NCBI GenBank assembly: GCA_964654285.1
Contig: CAZZJC010000001.1
Span: 124,001 to 188,000 of the forward strand
Source: BJHQ01 sp964654285
GTDB lineage: Bacteria; Planctomycetota; UBA11346
DNA: 64,000 nucleotides
Reading direction: 5' to 3'
Of the stretch, positions 54,017 through 62,644 are shown in pieces (the stretch's first letter is position 1; every line of letters starts with the position of its first letter). The notes beneath the pieces were generated by a model that was given only the letters and a program-made list of their open reading frames with translations, made no database searches and was not told the origin of the DNA. The translations under genes were made by a program, and so were the position numbers.

Positions 54017-55969
54017 ATGATGACATCAGCCCTGTTCTTCACCCGCTGCGCCCGGCAGGTCGGCATTCTCGTGTTCGGACTCGCCGGCATCCTTCCGGCC
54101 GGCGAGGTCCAGCTTGGCGACAAGGCGTTCTATCCCTCGCCTGAACGCCCGGTCGGCTATCGTGGCGACGGCAACGGCTACTTCCCCGGCGCGACCCCGG
54201 TTGCGGAATGGTGGGAGGGCACCCCGGTCGAACGCCAGGTCGAGAACGGCAAGGACAGGAAGGGCGGCCCGACCTTCAGCAAATTCTGGGATTTCTCCGA
54301 TCAGACGGCGAAGAATCTGGTCTGGAAGACCGAGATGCCGAGCTGGGCCAACACCCAGCCCCTGGTGATCGGCGATCGCGTGGTGACCTACGCCGAGCCG
54401 GATCTCGTCGTCTGCTGCGATGCCAAGGACGGCAAGGTGCTCTGGACCACCGTGGTCAATCCATGGACCGCCGCCGGGGCCGATCCCGCCAAGGCCGGGA
54501 TCGCCCGTACCCTGGCCGGTGCCGCCGCTGCGCTGGAAAACATCGTGCAACTGCAATGGCACTTCGGCACCTGCGGCCGGTATCTCGGCAATGACCAGCT
54601 TACGCCGGTATTGAAGGCGTTTGTCGACAAGGACGCGGCGACGCTGGAGAAGACCCTGACCACCCTCGATCCCCAGGGCGGCCATGCGGCCACGATCCAG
54701 GAGTTCAAGGAGAAGATCGTCGGCGCGATCGCCGCTCCAATCGATGACCACAAGAAATGCTGGGATTTCGGCAAGAAGTTCCCGGCCATCGGCAAGCTGG
54801 GCCGACGCGCCAGCGAACTCGCCGGCAAGAAGATCCCCATGGATACGCCCTGGGGCAACATGGTCGGCTGGTGCATGTCGGTGCCGGTGAGCGATGGCGA
54901 ATTCATCTACGTCGCGCTGGGCCAGGGGCAGACGGCGTGCCTGGATCTCAATGGGAAGATCGTCTGGCAGACCTGGTTCGAGCAGAAGGAGATCAGCACG
55001 CACCATGTCATCTCGCCGCTGCTGGCCGATGGCGTCCTGGTCGACATGCACAACCCGGGCGTGATGCGCGGTCTCGATGCCAAGACCGGCAAGCAGATCT
55101 GGGAAGCCCCCGCTGCGCGCCCGGGCAAATCGGAGAAAGGCGGTTACTACGTCGCGAACCACCGCATCGTGCGCCTGGGCGGAGTCGCCTTCCTGGTTTC
55201 CAGCCAATGTGCGATCATCCGCATCAAGGATGGCAAGACCGTGGGCGAGTACGACTACGGCCCTGCCTATCATGGCGGCACGCCGATCGCCGGCTGGGGC
55301 GACGTGATCGTCAAGGCGGCCTGCGGCGACGGCTGGCAGCAGCCGTTCCGAGCCTTCCGGCTCACCGCCGAGTCGGCGGACAAGGTGACGGCGGTGAAGC
55401 TGTGGGATGGCTCCAACCGGGTCGATTACACCAGCCGGGTCGTCACGCCGCAGGCGGTATGGCTCTGCACCGGAGATGCCACCGCAGTCGATCCCGCGAG
55501 CGGAAAGATGCTCAGCACCGCGAAGGTGGGCTTTGGGGGACGGGATTATCGCCTCATCGCCGGTTCGACCCTGATCGCCCTGCCGGATGGCAGCAGCGGC
55601 TGGTCGGCGCGGCGCGCCGACGGCAAGGCGGTGATCCCGTTCATGACCACCGACATCAGCGATCCCAAGGCGCCCAAGGTGCTGAGCGCCCGCAATGTCC
55701 TCGGAGGGGTCAACCTTCCGCGCAATGTGCTGGCTGAATCGCTGATTCCCGCGACGTGGGCCCAGACCGAGTTCGTCAACGCCAAGGGCGGACGCCCGGG
55801 CCACATGGTGAACACCGACACCTGCCTGATGCCGCAAGGCAACCGGCTGTTCATCCGTACGGTGTCGCACCTGTATTGCATCGGCGACCCCACGGTCGCC
55901 TACGACTGGGATCCGACCGCGCGCCCGGCCCGGATCAGTGCCGCGCTGAAGTCCGCTTCCGCGAAATAG
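54017..55969 (+). CDS. secreted PQQ-like beta-propeller protein
   Basis: A protein of 650 residues starting MMTSALFFTRCARQVGILVF behind AAGGA. The hydrophobic start is a signal or anchor. Repeats of the PQQ-enzyme type (WxTxxxxxGxxxLDxxTGK) are seen as DLVVCCDAKDGKVLWTTVV, ACLDLNGKIVWQTWFEQKE and MRGLDAKTGKQIWEAPAA, so this is an eight-blade propeller. There are no PQQ ligands or heme motifs of true dehydrogenases that I can point to. It lies 79 bases after the esterase and may be co-transcribed. The function is unknown. Confidence 0.82.
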   Translation: MMTSALFFTRCARQVGILVFGLAGILPAGEVQLGDKAFYPSPERPVGYRGDGNGYFPGATPVAEWWEGTPVERQVENGKDRKGGPTFSKFWDFSDQTAKNLVWKTEMPSWANTQPLVIGDRVVTYAEPDLVVCCDAKDGKVLWTTVVNPWTAAGADPAKAGIARTLAGAAAALENIVQLQWHFGTCGRYLGNDQLTPVLKAFVDKDAATLEKTLTTLDPQGGHAATIQEFKEKIVGAIAAPIDDHKKCWDFGKKFPAIGKLGRRASELAGKKIPMDTPWGNMVGWCMSVPVSDGEFIYVALGQGQTACLDLNGKIVWQTWFEQKEISTHHVISPLLADGVLVDMHNPGVMRGLDAKTGKQIWEAPAARPGKSEKGGYYVANHRIVRLGGVAFLVSSQCAIIRIKDGKTVGEYDYGPAYHGGTPIAGWGDVIVKAACGDGWQQPFRAFRLTAESADKVTAVKLWDGSNRVDYTSRVVTPQAVWLCTGDATAVDPASGKMLSTAKVGFGGRDYRLIAGSTLIALPDGSSGWSARRADGKAVIPFMTTDISDPKAPKVLSARNVLGGVNLPRNVLAESLIPATWAQTEFVNAKGGRPGHMVNTDTCLMPQGNRLFIRTVSHLYCIGDPTVAYDWDPTARPARISAALKSASAK

Positions 55970-55981
55970 CCCGGCGGCCGG

Positions 55982-58900
55982 TCACCCCGGCGCGAGCGGA
56001 TCCGCGCCGGGGAAGCCGACCAGCGCATCCAGGTAGCCGGATTGCCGCGTCTGGGCGAGGCGCGCGCGGGCGCGGGCCAGCCGTTCGGGCAGGTCGGCGC
56101 CGACCGCGGCCGCCTGGGCGGGATTGGCGAGGACGGCCTCCAGGCTGGCGACATGGCGCGTCCACAGGCGCTGGTCGCGGTCGCGCTGGGTCTCCAGGCG
56201 GCGGCGGTACCAGGCGCTGGAGAGCACCGCCGAGCGGGTGAACTGGCGCCGCACCTCGGGCGCGTCGATGCCGAAGCCCTGCCAATGGCCGTGCGCCATG
56301 ATGTGGAGCAGGATCTGGATCGGCGGGCAGGCGAGGGCGATGGTGCCGTCGGCAAAGTAGGCCTCGGCGACGCGCTTCTGCGCCTCGACGATGTTGTCGA
56401 TCGAGTCGGCGTAGGCCTCGGCGTCCTGGGTCTCCGGGCGCAGCAGCTCGTCGTCGAAGACGGTGCCCGGATTCGAGAACACGCGGCCGAAATAGGCGCT
56501 GACGAACGCGCCGGTGATGCGCCAGCCGAGGCGGCTGGCCAGGATGCGCCGACCGTTGAAGTCGTAGTCGTTGAGCTTTTCCAGGTGGCCGGCGCGGCAG
56601 AGATTCTCCGGCTGCCAGGCCGATTCGGGCAGGCGGCACCAGATCTCGGGGATGAGCAGGCTCAGGTCGTGGTCGACCCGGCGGTTCTGGCCGATGACCC
56701 CGGCCGAGCTGGTGAAGCCGCCGTAGCCGGTCAGGGCCATGCTGACGAAGGCGTTGTTGAGATCCGCCGTGGCAGGCAGGCAGTTGAACGGGCCCTTGGT
56801 CAGGGCGCCTTCGCTGCCGGCGCCGGTGGTCGACGGCGACTTGCCGGTGAGCGAGCTGATCCATTCCATGAACAGCTCGGGGAGCTCCTGGTAGTGGATC
56901 GGGTTGTAGCAGCACAGCGCGCGCACGCCGGACTTGGGGTCGGCGGGATTGTTGCGCCGGCCGGCCAGGATGGCGGTGACCGGCCAGGAGATCGGCTTGC
57001 CGAGCGGGATGCGCCGCTGCAGGCGCGCCGACATCTCGGCGGCGTAGGCGGGCACCGGGTCGACCAGATCGGGCCGGACCTGGAGATAACGCGGATTCTT
57101 GCTCGGCTTGCCATCGACGATGCGCGGGTGCGCGCTCGACACCGCGTAGCGGCAGGCGGGATCCGCGAGCGCCGAGTTCAGCAGGGTCCGCATGTGCGGG
57201 GTGAACGCGGCGAAGCCGGCGGCGTCGTCGACGAGGTCGGCCACCTTCTCGCGCGTGAGCGGTTCGAAGTTCGAGACGAAGACGCTGTCGGCCGGCGGCA
57301 GCGCCGCGAGGTCGGCCTCGGTCTGCTTGTCGAAGCCGCGGTGGATCGCCTCGTCCGGGCGCTGGAACAGCCGCGCCTCGCAGTTGACGACGATCTTCTG
57401 CGACGGGAGCGGCAGATCGGGATCGCCGCCCTGGATGCGTTCGGTCGGGATGGTGGCGCTCACCGTGATGTCGTCTTCCCACTGCACCTTCTCGGCCTGG
57501 ATGAAGTCGACCCGCAGCTTGTAGGTGCGCCAGGAGCCGTCGGCGTCGAAGCCGATGCGGACATAGGTGCCGACCAGGCGGCGGCCGTCGCGGCGCAGTT
57601 CGTGGCCGGGATCGCCGTTGACGATGTCGACGCTGAAGTGCTTGCGCCAGTCCGCGCCCCATTCCGGCTTGTAGAAGCGCTTGACCACGAAGAGCAGGTT
57701 GAGGATGTGGCGCGGCTGGTTCTTGAGCCAGGTGTTGTATTCGTCGGTGAATTCCATGGGGGACGGCGTGAAGAGCTTGATCACCGAACCCAGGCTGCGT
57801 TCGGGCGAGAGGATCGGCCGACTCTGGCGGACGACCTGCTCGGTCTGGCCCTTGCTGATGCGCACCGTCGGATTGCCGTAGGCGGGCCGGAACTCCGGCT
57901 TGAAGCGGTCGGAATAGTCGCGTGCGATCAGCGCCTCGACCTGGGCGAAGTCGTGTTCGAGGTCGCCGACGTAGATCGGGCCGTAGATGAACGCGTTGTC
58001 GAACTGCTTGCTGATCTCCGATTTGCCGCCGCCCGACACCGTGCAGGGCTTGTGGCAGAGCACGCCCTCGGCCTCGGTGCCGATCAGGCGCCAGGTCGGG
58101 GTCGCGGGATGCGCTTCGAGGCGGACCGTGTAGCCGTGCGGCAGCAGGTAGCGGTGGCCGGGGCGCAGGCGGATGGACTGGCGGCCGCTGCCGCCCTGCC
58201 AGGACACCGTCTGGTCCTTGACGCTGAAGAGCGCGTCCTCAGGGACGTAGATGATGCTCGGATGCCGCCGGTCGACGGCATAGCCCTCGGGTTTGAGGTC
58301 GATCGCGGCGGCGAAGTCGCGCACCACGTCGGCGAAGGTCTGGCCCTGCTCCTCGACCCGGGCGTCGGTCTTCCATTCGTCGCCGAGGTTGAACGAGGCG
58401 CGGGCGAGCGCGCCGCCGGCGTGCTCCTCCTCGCAGCCGCCGAGCAGGTTCGCGGCGAAGCCGATCTGGGTCTTCACCTCCTTCTTGCAGTAGCCGTAGT
58501 AGTTGTCGGCGATGAGGGTCACCACCACCCCGTCCATCGTGCGCAGGCAGGCCTTGAAGGCGCCGCCGTCGTTGTAGCACTCGTCGGGGCTCTTCCAGGC
58601 CATGCCTTCGGCGCGCTGGCGTTCGCTGGCGTCGTCCCAGTGCGGCAGCCCGAGATCCTTCTTCTTCTCCAGCACCAGATGCGGCGCCAGGATGACGCAG
58701 CCGGTGTGGCCGGTCCAATGGTCGGTGTCGAAGGCGGCGTCGTTCTCGGGCAGGCTGGGATCGCCGCCATTGCCGAAGATCGACTCGACGAAGTCGAGGT
58801 TCGACACCAGCGAGGCCGGGGCGAAGAAGCGGACCTCCATCGTTCGCGCCGGGCTGACCCCGGGGACTTCGGGGAAGACCTGCGGACGCAGGAGCAGGCC

Positions 58901-59443
58901 GACCCAGGTGTGGATCTCGGCGGCGCTGCCGGCGGTGAAGGGCAGGCGCAGGGCGTCGGCGGGCTGGCGCAGCGCGGCGGAGAGCAGGCCGGCGAAGGCC
59001 TTCAGCGGCACCGCCTTCTTGTCGGCGGGCACGGCCGGTCCGATGTCGGCGATGTGGAAGACGCCCACCGTGGTGCGGCGGTCACTCTTGGGATTGTGCA
59101 GCACCCCCTGCTTGACGCGGTAGCTCGACAGGTGGGCGGTGTGGTGTTCATGCCCGTCGCGCGGCAGGCTGAGCTCGCGCGCCATGCCGGCATGGGTCAG
59201 TTCGAGGATCGAGCTGGGCAGGCGGATCGCCGCCGGATCGCTGCACGAGGCGAGGTGCGCGTTGATGAAGGCCTGGATGCGCCGGTCGACCGCCGCCTGC
59301 ATCGCGCTGCCTTGGCGCAGGCGACGCCAGCCGGCGAGCATCTGGGTCGGAACCTCGACGAAGCCCTGGTCGGACACCGGATGGCCGAATCCGGCGAGGG
59401 CGACGTTGAGGTGGCGCAGAGTGGTCTGGCGGTCGCTGGGCAT
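55982..59443 (-). CDS. 1153-residue protein, tentatively PPi-dependent phosphoenolpyruvate carboxykinase
   Basis: A cytoplasmic protein without signal or membrane segments. Striking conserved-looking blocks are DTDHWTGHTGCVILAPHLVL near 250, CYNDGGAFKACLRTMDGVVV near 295, EGALTKGPFNCLPATADLNN near 880 and YFGRVFSNPGTVFDDELL near 985. The length and the ALTKGPFN block recall the PPi-type PEPCK of Propionibacterium and Entamoeba (about 1100-1150 residues), which has no P-loop of the ATP/GTP kind. I make this match from memory of the family and cannot verify it. No neighbour supports a pathway. Confidence 0.5.
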   Translation of the reverse strand: MPSDRQTTLRHLNVALAGFGHPVSDQGFVEVPTQMLAGWRRLRQGSAMQAAVDRRIQAFINAHLASCSDPAAIRLPSSILELTHAGMARELSLPRDGHEHHTAHLSSYRVKQGVLHNPKSDRRTTVGVFHIADIGPAVPADKKAVPLKAFAGLLSAALRQPADALRLPFTAGSAAEIHTWVGLLLRPQVFPEVPGVSPARTMEVRFFAPASLVSNLDFVESIFGNGGDPSLPENDAAFDTDHWTGHTGCVILAPHLVLEKKKDLGLPHWDDASERQRAEGMAWKSPDECYNDGGAFKACLRTMDGVVVTLIADNYYGYCKKEVKTQIGFAANLLGGCEEEHAGGALARASFNLGDEWKTDARVEEQGQTFADVVRDFAAAIDLKPEGYAVDRRHPSIIYVPEDALFSVKDQTVSWQGGSGRQSIRLRPGHRYLLPHGYTVRLEAHPATPTWRLIGTEAEGVLCHKPCTVSGGGKSEISKQFDNAFIYGPIYVGDLEHDFAQVEALIARDYSDRFKPEFRPAYGNPTVRISKGQTEQVVRQSRPILSPERSLGSVIKLFTPSPMEFTDEYNTWLKNQPRHILNLLFVVKRFYKPEWGADWRKHFSVDIVNGDPGHELRRDGRRLVGTYVRIGFDADGSWRTYKLRVDFIQAEKVQWEDDITVSATIPTERIQGGDPDLPLPSQKIVVNCEARLFQRPDEAIHRGFDKQTEADLAALPPADSVFVSNFEPLTREKVADLVDDAAGFAAFTPHMRTLLNSALADPACRYAVSSAHPRIVDGKPSKNPRYLQVRPDLVDPVPAYAAEMSARLQRRIPLGKPISWPVTAILAGRRNNPADPKSGVRALCCYNPIHYQELPELFMEWISSLTGKSPSTTGAGSEGALTKGPFNCLPATADLNNAFVSMALTGYGGFTSSAGVIGQNRRVDHDLSLLIPEIWCRLPESAWQPENLCRAGHLEKLNDYDFNGRRILASRLGWRITGAFVSAYFGRVFSNPGTVFDDELLRPETQDAEAYADSIDNIVEAQKRVAEAYFADGTIALACPPIQILLHIMAHGHWQGFGIDAPEVRRQFTRSAVLSSAWYRRRLETQRDRDQRLWTRHVASLEAVLANPAQAAAVGADLPERLARARARLAQTRQSGYLDALVGFPGADPLAPG

Positions 59444-59845
59444 GCGGATCTCCTGAAGGCATTGTCGGATGGAATATGAAGTTCAATCGCTGCATCGGGC
59501 GACATCCGGCGCTCACCGGATGGTCCTGGCCCCGTTGCGGTCTTGTCTTGCCTGCGCGGCGGCGGGTTCGAGGTTGCTGCCGACCAGCACGCTGGCAACC
59601 CTGGATCCGGCCCATGTCCGCCTGGCGCATGTTCGCAACCTTCCCCGGCCTGGGCGCCGCCCGGGTCGGAATCGTCGCGCACCGGGGATGATCCTGGGCG
59701 CCGGTTTCCAACCGGCAGGTCGGCACAAGCCGCCTGGTTTCGTGGGATGCGTCGAGGGGATCCTCCGGTCGGCCATCAGGCCTTGGCCGCAGTCCTTCCC
59801 CGGATATGCCCACGCCTCCCGCCACCTCCCACCAGGATCCCCGCC
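59444..59845. other. 402-base intergenic region with a palindromic repeat
   Basis: Between the 1153-residue protein gene and the SGNH hydrolase there is no supported gene. The only structure seen is GCCGGTT-TCC-AACCGGC (59699-59715), one of the dispersed hairpins of this window. Promoters for the two divergent genes should lie at the ends, but none was recognised. Confidence 0.5.
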
Positions 59846-60508
59846 ATGCCCCTGTTCTTCCGGCCCAAGGAGAAAATCGTCTGCATCGGCGATTCGGTGA
59901 CCGACGCCGAACGCGCCAAGCCGGTGGGCGAAGGCCTGTTCGGCGCCCTCGGCAAGGGCTGGGTGACCCAGGCCGATGCGCTGCTGTCGGTGGCCTACCC
60001 CGCGCACCAGCTGCGCTTCGTCAACATGGGCACGAGCGGCAACCAGGTCACCCACCTCGCTCAGCGCTGGCAGACCGATGTCCTCGACCTCAAGCCCGAC
60101 CACGTCGTGGTGATGATCGGCATCAATGATGTCTGGCGCCAGTTCGACCTGCCGCGCCAGCCGGAGCAGCACGTCCTGCCGAAGGCCTACGAGGCCTCCC
60201 TCGACAAGCTCGTCGCCAGGACCCTGCCCAAGGTGAAGAGCCTGATCCTGATGACCCCGTTCATCATCGAGTCCAGCCCCGCCGACGCGATGCGCGCGCG
60301 CATGGACGAATACGGCGCCATCGTGCGGAAGATCGCGAGCAGACGGAAGACCCGGTTCATCGACACCCAGGCCGCCTTCAACCGCGTCCTCGCGCACCAG
60401 CATTCGTCGTCGATCGCCTGGGACCGCATCCACCCCAACCAGGTCGGCCACATGGTGATCGCGCGGGCCTTCCTGGAGGCGGTGGGGTTCGAGTGGCTCG
60501 GCGGCTGA
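59846..60508 (+). CDS. SGNH/GDSL-family hydrolase
   Basis: A protein of 220 residues from ATG 59846. The four SGNH blocks are visible: KIVCIGDSVTDAERAK (Ser in GDS), MGTSGNQVTHLAQRW (Gly block), VVVMIGINDVWRQF (GxND) and WDRIHPNQVGHMVIARAF (DxxH). There is no signal peptide, so it may act in the cytoplasm. Esterases of this type deacetylate sugars or lipids. It is convergent with the CorA-family gene, 21 bases apart. Confidence 0.93.
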   Translation: MPLFFRPKEKIVCIGDSVTDAERAKPVGEGLFGALGKGWVTQADALLSVAYPAHQLRFVNMGTSGNQVTHLAQRWQTDVLDLKPDHVVVMIGINDVWRQFDLPRQPEQHVLPKAYEASLDKLVARTLPKVKSLILMTPFIIESSPADAMRARMDEYGAIVRKIASRRKTRFIDTQAAFNRVLAHQHSSSIAWDRIHPNQVGHMVIARAFLEAVGFEWLGG

Positions 60509-60529
60509 ACCGGGCTCAGGAAACCGGCG

Positions 60530-61540
60530 TCACCTTTTTTTCCGCCGCTTCCAACCGCCTCCGCCCGGTCCGAAACGGGCGAGGATCCACCAGCTGAACC
60601 AGGCGATCGGCACCATCGCGAGGGTGAACAGGCCGTACGCCAGCCACCAGGGCCAGTTGTACTTCTCGATGGTGAAGCGCGAGAACTCGGACATGCCGCC
60701 GATGCCGGCGAGGATGTTGAGCGGCGCGACCGCGACGGTGAGCAGCGAGAAGAACTTGAAGATGCGGTTCTGCTCGAAGTTGATGAAGCCGATCGAGGCA
60801 TCGAGCAGGAACTGCATCTTGTTGGCGGTGAACGAGGCGTGGTCGGTGAGCTGCTGGATGTCGCGCTGGATCGCGGCCAGGCGGGCCTTGGCCTCCGGGC
60901 CCATCCAGTCCTCGGTCGCCTGGCGGGCGAAGGTCACCATGCGGCCCTTGTCGACCAGCGACTCGCGCACCTTGCTCAGGATGTGGCCGGCGCGGCCGAT
61001 GTTGATGAGGGCGCGTTGCAGATCCGGTTCGACCTCATCCCGCGGGCCGTGATGGCGGAAGACCTTGTTGGAGAGGTTCTCCAGCTCGATCGAGACGATC
61101 TCCAGCATGTCGGCCAGGCGTTCGACCGTGGTTTCCAGGATGCAGGCGAAGGCGAGCTCGGCGCTGGTCGCGCCGGATTTCGGCGCCCGCTGCGGGAAGA
61201 CCCGGAAGGTCCACGGTTCGTCGTAGCGCAGGGTGATCAGGCGCTCGCGGCAGAAGATGAAGGTCACTGCGGTGGCGAGCGGCGACGGCGTCTCGGTCTT
61301 GGTGAGCATGGTCGCGGTCATGTAGACCACCTGACCATCGCGGTAGAGCCGGCTCGACGCTTCGATCTCCTGCATCTCGGCCTTGGTCGGCATCTCGATG
61401 CGGAAGGTCGATTCGAGGAGCTTCTCCTCGTCCGCCGTGATCTCGACCACATCGATCCAGGCCGCGCCCGGGTGCAGCGCCTGGCCGTCCGCCTGGCCCT
61501 TGCACAGCCCTTTTTCCGTGGTGGTCCAGGAGGTGATCAC
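60530..61540 (-). CDS. CorA-family divalent cation channel with GMS in place of GMN
   Basis: A protein of 336 residues. The N-terminal 240 residues are the cytosolic funnel of CorA proteins (LERLADMLEIVSIELENLS-like helices). Two C-terminal helices follow: FFSLLTVAVAPLNILAGIG and WWLAYGLFTLAMVPIAWFSW. Between them the loop reads GGMSEFSRFT instead of the YGMNF signature, so the selectivity filter Asn is Ser. This variant occurs in a CorA-related branch, which may differ in ion preference. The basic tail WKRRKKR ends the protein. It is divergent from the radical SAM gene. Confidence 0.85.
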   Translation of the reverse strand: MITSWTTTEKGLCKGQADGQALHPGAAWIDVVEITADEEKLLESTFRIEMPTKAEMQEIEASSRLYRDGQVVYMTATMLTKTETPSPLATAVTFIFCRERLITLRYDEPWTFRVFPQRAPKSGATSAELAFACILETTVERLADMLEIVSIELENLSNKVFRHHGPRDEVEPDLQRALINIGRAGHILSKVRESLVDKGRMVTFARQATEDWMGPEAKARLAAIQRDIQQLTDHASFTANKMQFLLDASIGFINFEQNRIFKFFSLLTVAVAPLNILAGIGGMSEFSRFTIEKYNWPWWLAYGLFTLAMVPIAWFSWWILARFGPGGGGWKRRKKR

Positions 61541-61630
61541 GCAGGCGGTGGATTACTCGCGCGGAGCAATCGGCGCAAGCGCTGGCAGCGCGCTTGCGTC
61601 CTGGCGCGGCGGAGGCCGGGCCTCCTGGCG

Positions 61631-61650
61631 GCGCCGGCGTTCCGCCGACC
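61631..61650. repeat. palindromic repeat in the corA-radical SAM gap
   Basis: GCGCCGGCGTTCCGCCGACC forms an imperfect hairpin of the same family as those at 23350 and 59699. The gap 61541-61768 shows no supported gene. Confidence 0.5.
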
Positions 61651-61768
61651 GCACCGGCGCCATCCGTGGCATGCCGCCAACCGGCTCCTCCGGCCCTGGC
61701 GGCAGGCGGGAGCAGGCTGCGGCTGCTCGTGGCTGGTCAGAGGTGACGGACGCGCTCTGATCCCGCCC

Positions 61769-62623
61769 GTGACCGCACTCTTCGCCAGCCACCCCCGCCT
61801 GTGGGCGGGCAACTCCTACGTCTATCCCGTGGTCAGCCGGCGCTCGCGCGGACTGTCGCTCGGGGTGAACCTGAATCCCGACAAGGTCTGCAACTTCGAC
61901 TGCGTGTACTGCTCCGTCGACCGGAACATCGCCCCCACCCTGCGCCAGGTCGATCTCGCCGTGGTGGAGCGCGAACTGGAGGCGATCCTCGATCCCGCCG
62001 CCGCCGGCGCGCTGTTCGCCGCGCCGCCCTTCGACCGCACGCCGCCGGCGCTGCGCCGCCTGAACGACGTGGCTTTCAGCGGCGACGGCGAACCGACCGC
62101 CTATCCGCAGTTCCCCGCCGCGCTCGACCTGGCGGTGCGGGCGCTCGCCGCGCGGGGCCTTTCCCAGGTGAAGGTGGTGGTGATCACCAACGCGACCTTG
62201 TTCGACCGCCCTGCGGTCGCCGATGCGCTGGTCGCGCTCGACCGGCGCGCGAGCGAGGTCTGGGCCAAGCTCGACGCCGGCACGCAGGAGCACTTCGCCC
62301 GCATCGACCGCAGCCGATTCCCCCTCGACCGGATCCTCGCCAACCTGCTCGCGCTCGGCCGGCGCCGGCCGCTGGTGATCCAGTCGCTCTTCCTGCGCGT
62401 CGCCGGAGCAGCGCCCACGGAGGCCGAGACCAGCGCGTATCTCGCGCGCCTGCGCGCCCTGGCGGCCGACGGCTGCCGCATCAGCCGCGTCCAGGTCTAC
62501 ACCACCGCCCGGCCCACCGCCGAAAACTTCTGCGCCCCCCTGACCCGGGCCGAGGTCGATGCGATCGCCGCCGGCGTGCGCAGGCTCGGCCTCGAAGCCG
62601 AGGCGTTCTACGCGCCGGAATAA
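61769..62623 (+). CDS. radical SAM protein
   Basis: A protein of 284 residues from GTG 61769, the first start that gives the conserved opening. LNPDKVCNFDCVYCSVDR carries the CxxxCxxC cluster that binds the [4Fe-4S] and SAM. VAFSGDGEPTAYPQF is the family's GGE-like SAM motif, and VKVVVITNATLFDR follows. The arrangement matches the YfkA/YkvL-like or MiaB-unrelated group often annotated only as radical SAM protein. The substrate is unknown. It is divergent from the CorA-family gene. Confidence 0.88.
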   Translation: MTALFASHPRLWAGNSYVYPVVSRRSRGLSLGVNLNPDKVCNFDCVYCSVDRNIAPTLRQVDLAVVERELEAILDPAAAGALFAAPPFDRTPPALRRLNDVAFSGDGEPTAYPQFPAALDLAVRALAARGLSQVKVVVITNATLFDRPAVADALVALDRRASEVWAKLDAGTQEHFARIDRSRFPLDRILANLLALGRRRPLVIQSLFLRVAGAAPTEAETSAYLARLRALAADGCRISRVQVYTTARPTAENFCAPLTRAEVDAIAAGVRRLGLEAEAFYAPE

Positions 62624-62644
62624 ACCTGAACGTCCAGCGGTGCG

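Noticed and set aside
56042..59479. An 1145-codon plus-strand frame opposite the 1153-residue protein
   Set aside because: The minus-strand product has clear conserved-looking blocks; the plus-strand one is Gly/Arg/Ala/Asp-rich with no motif.
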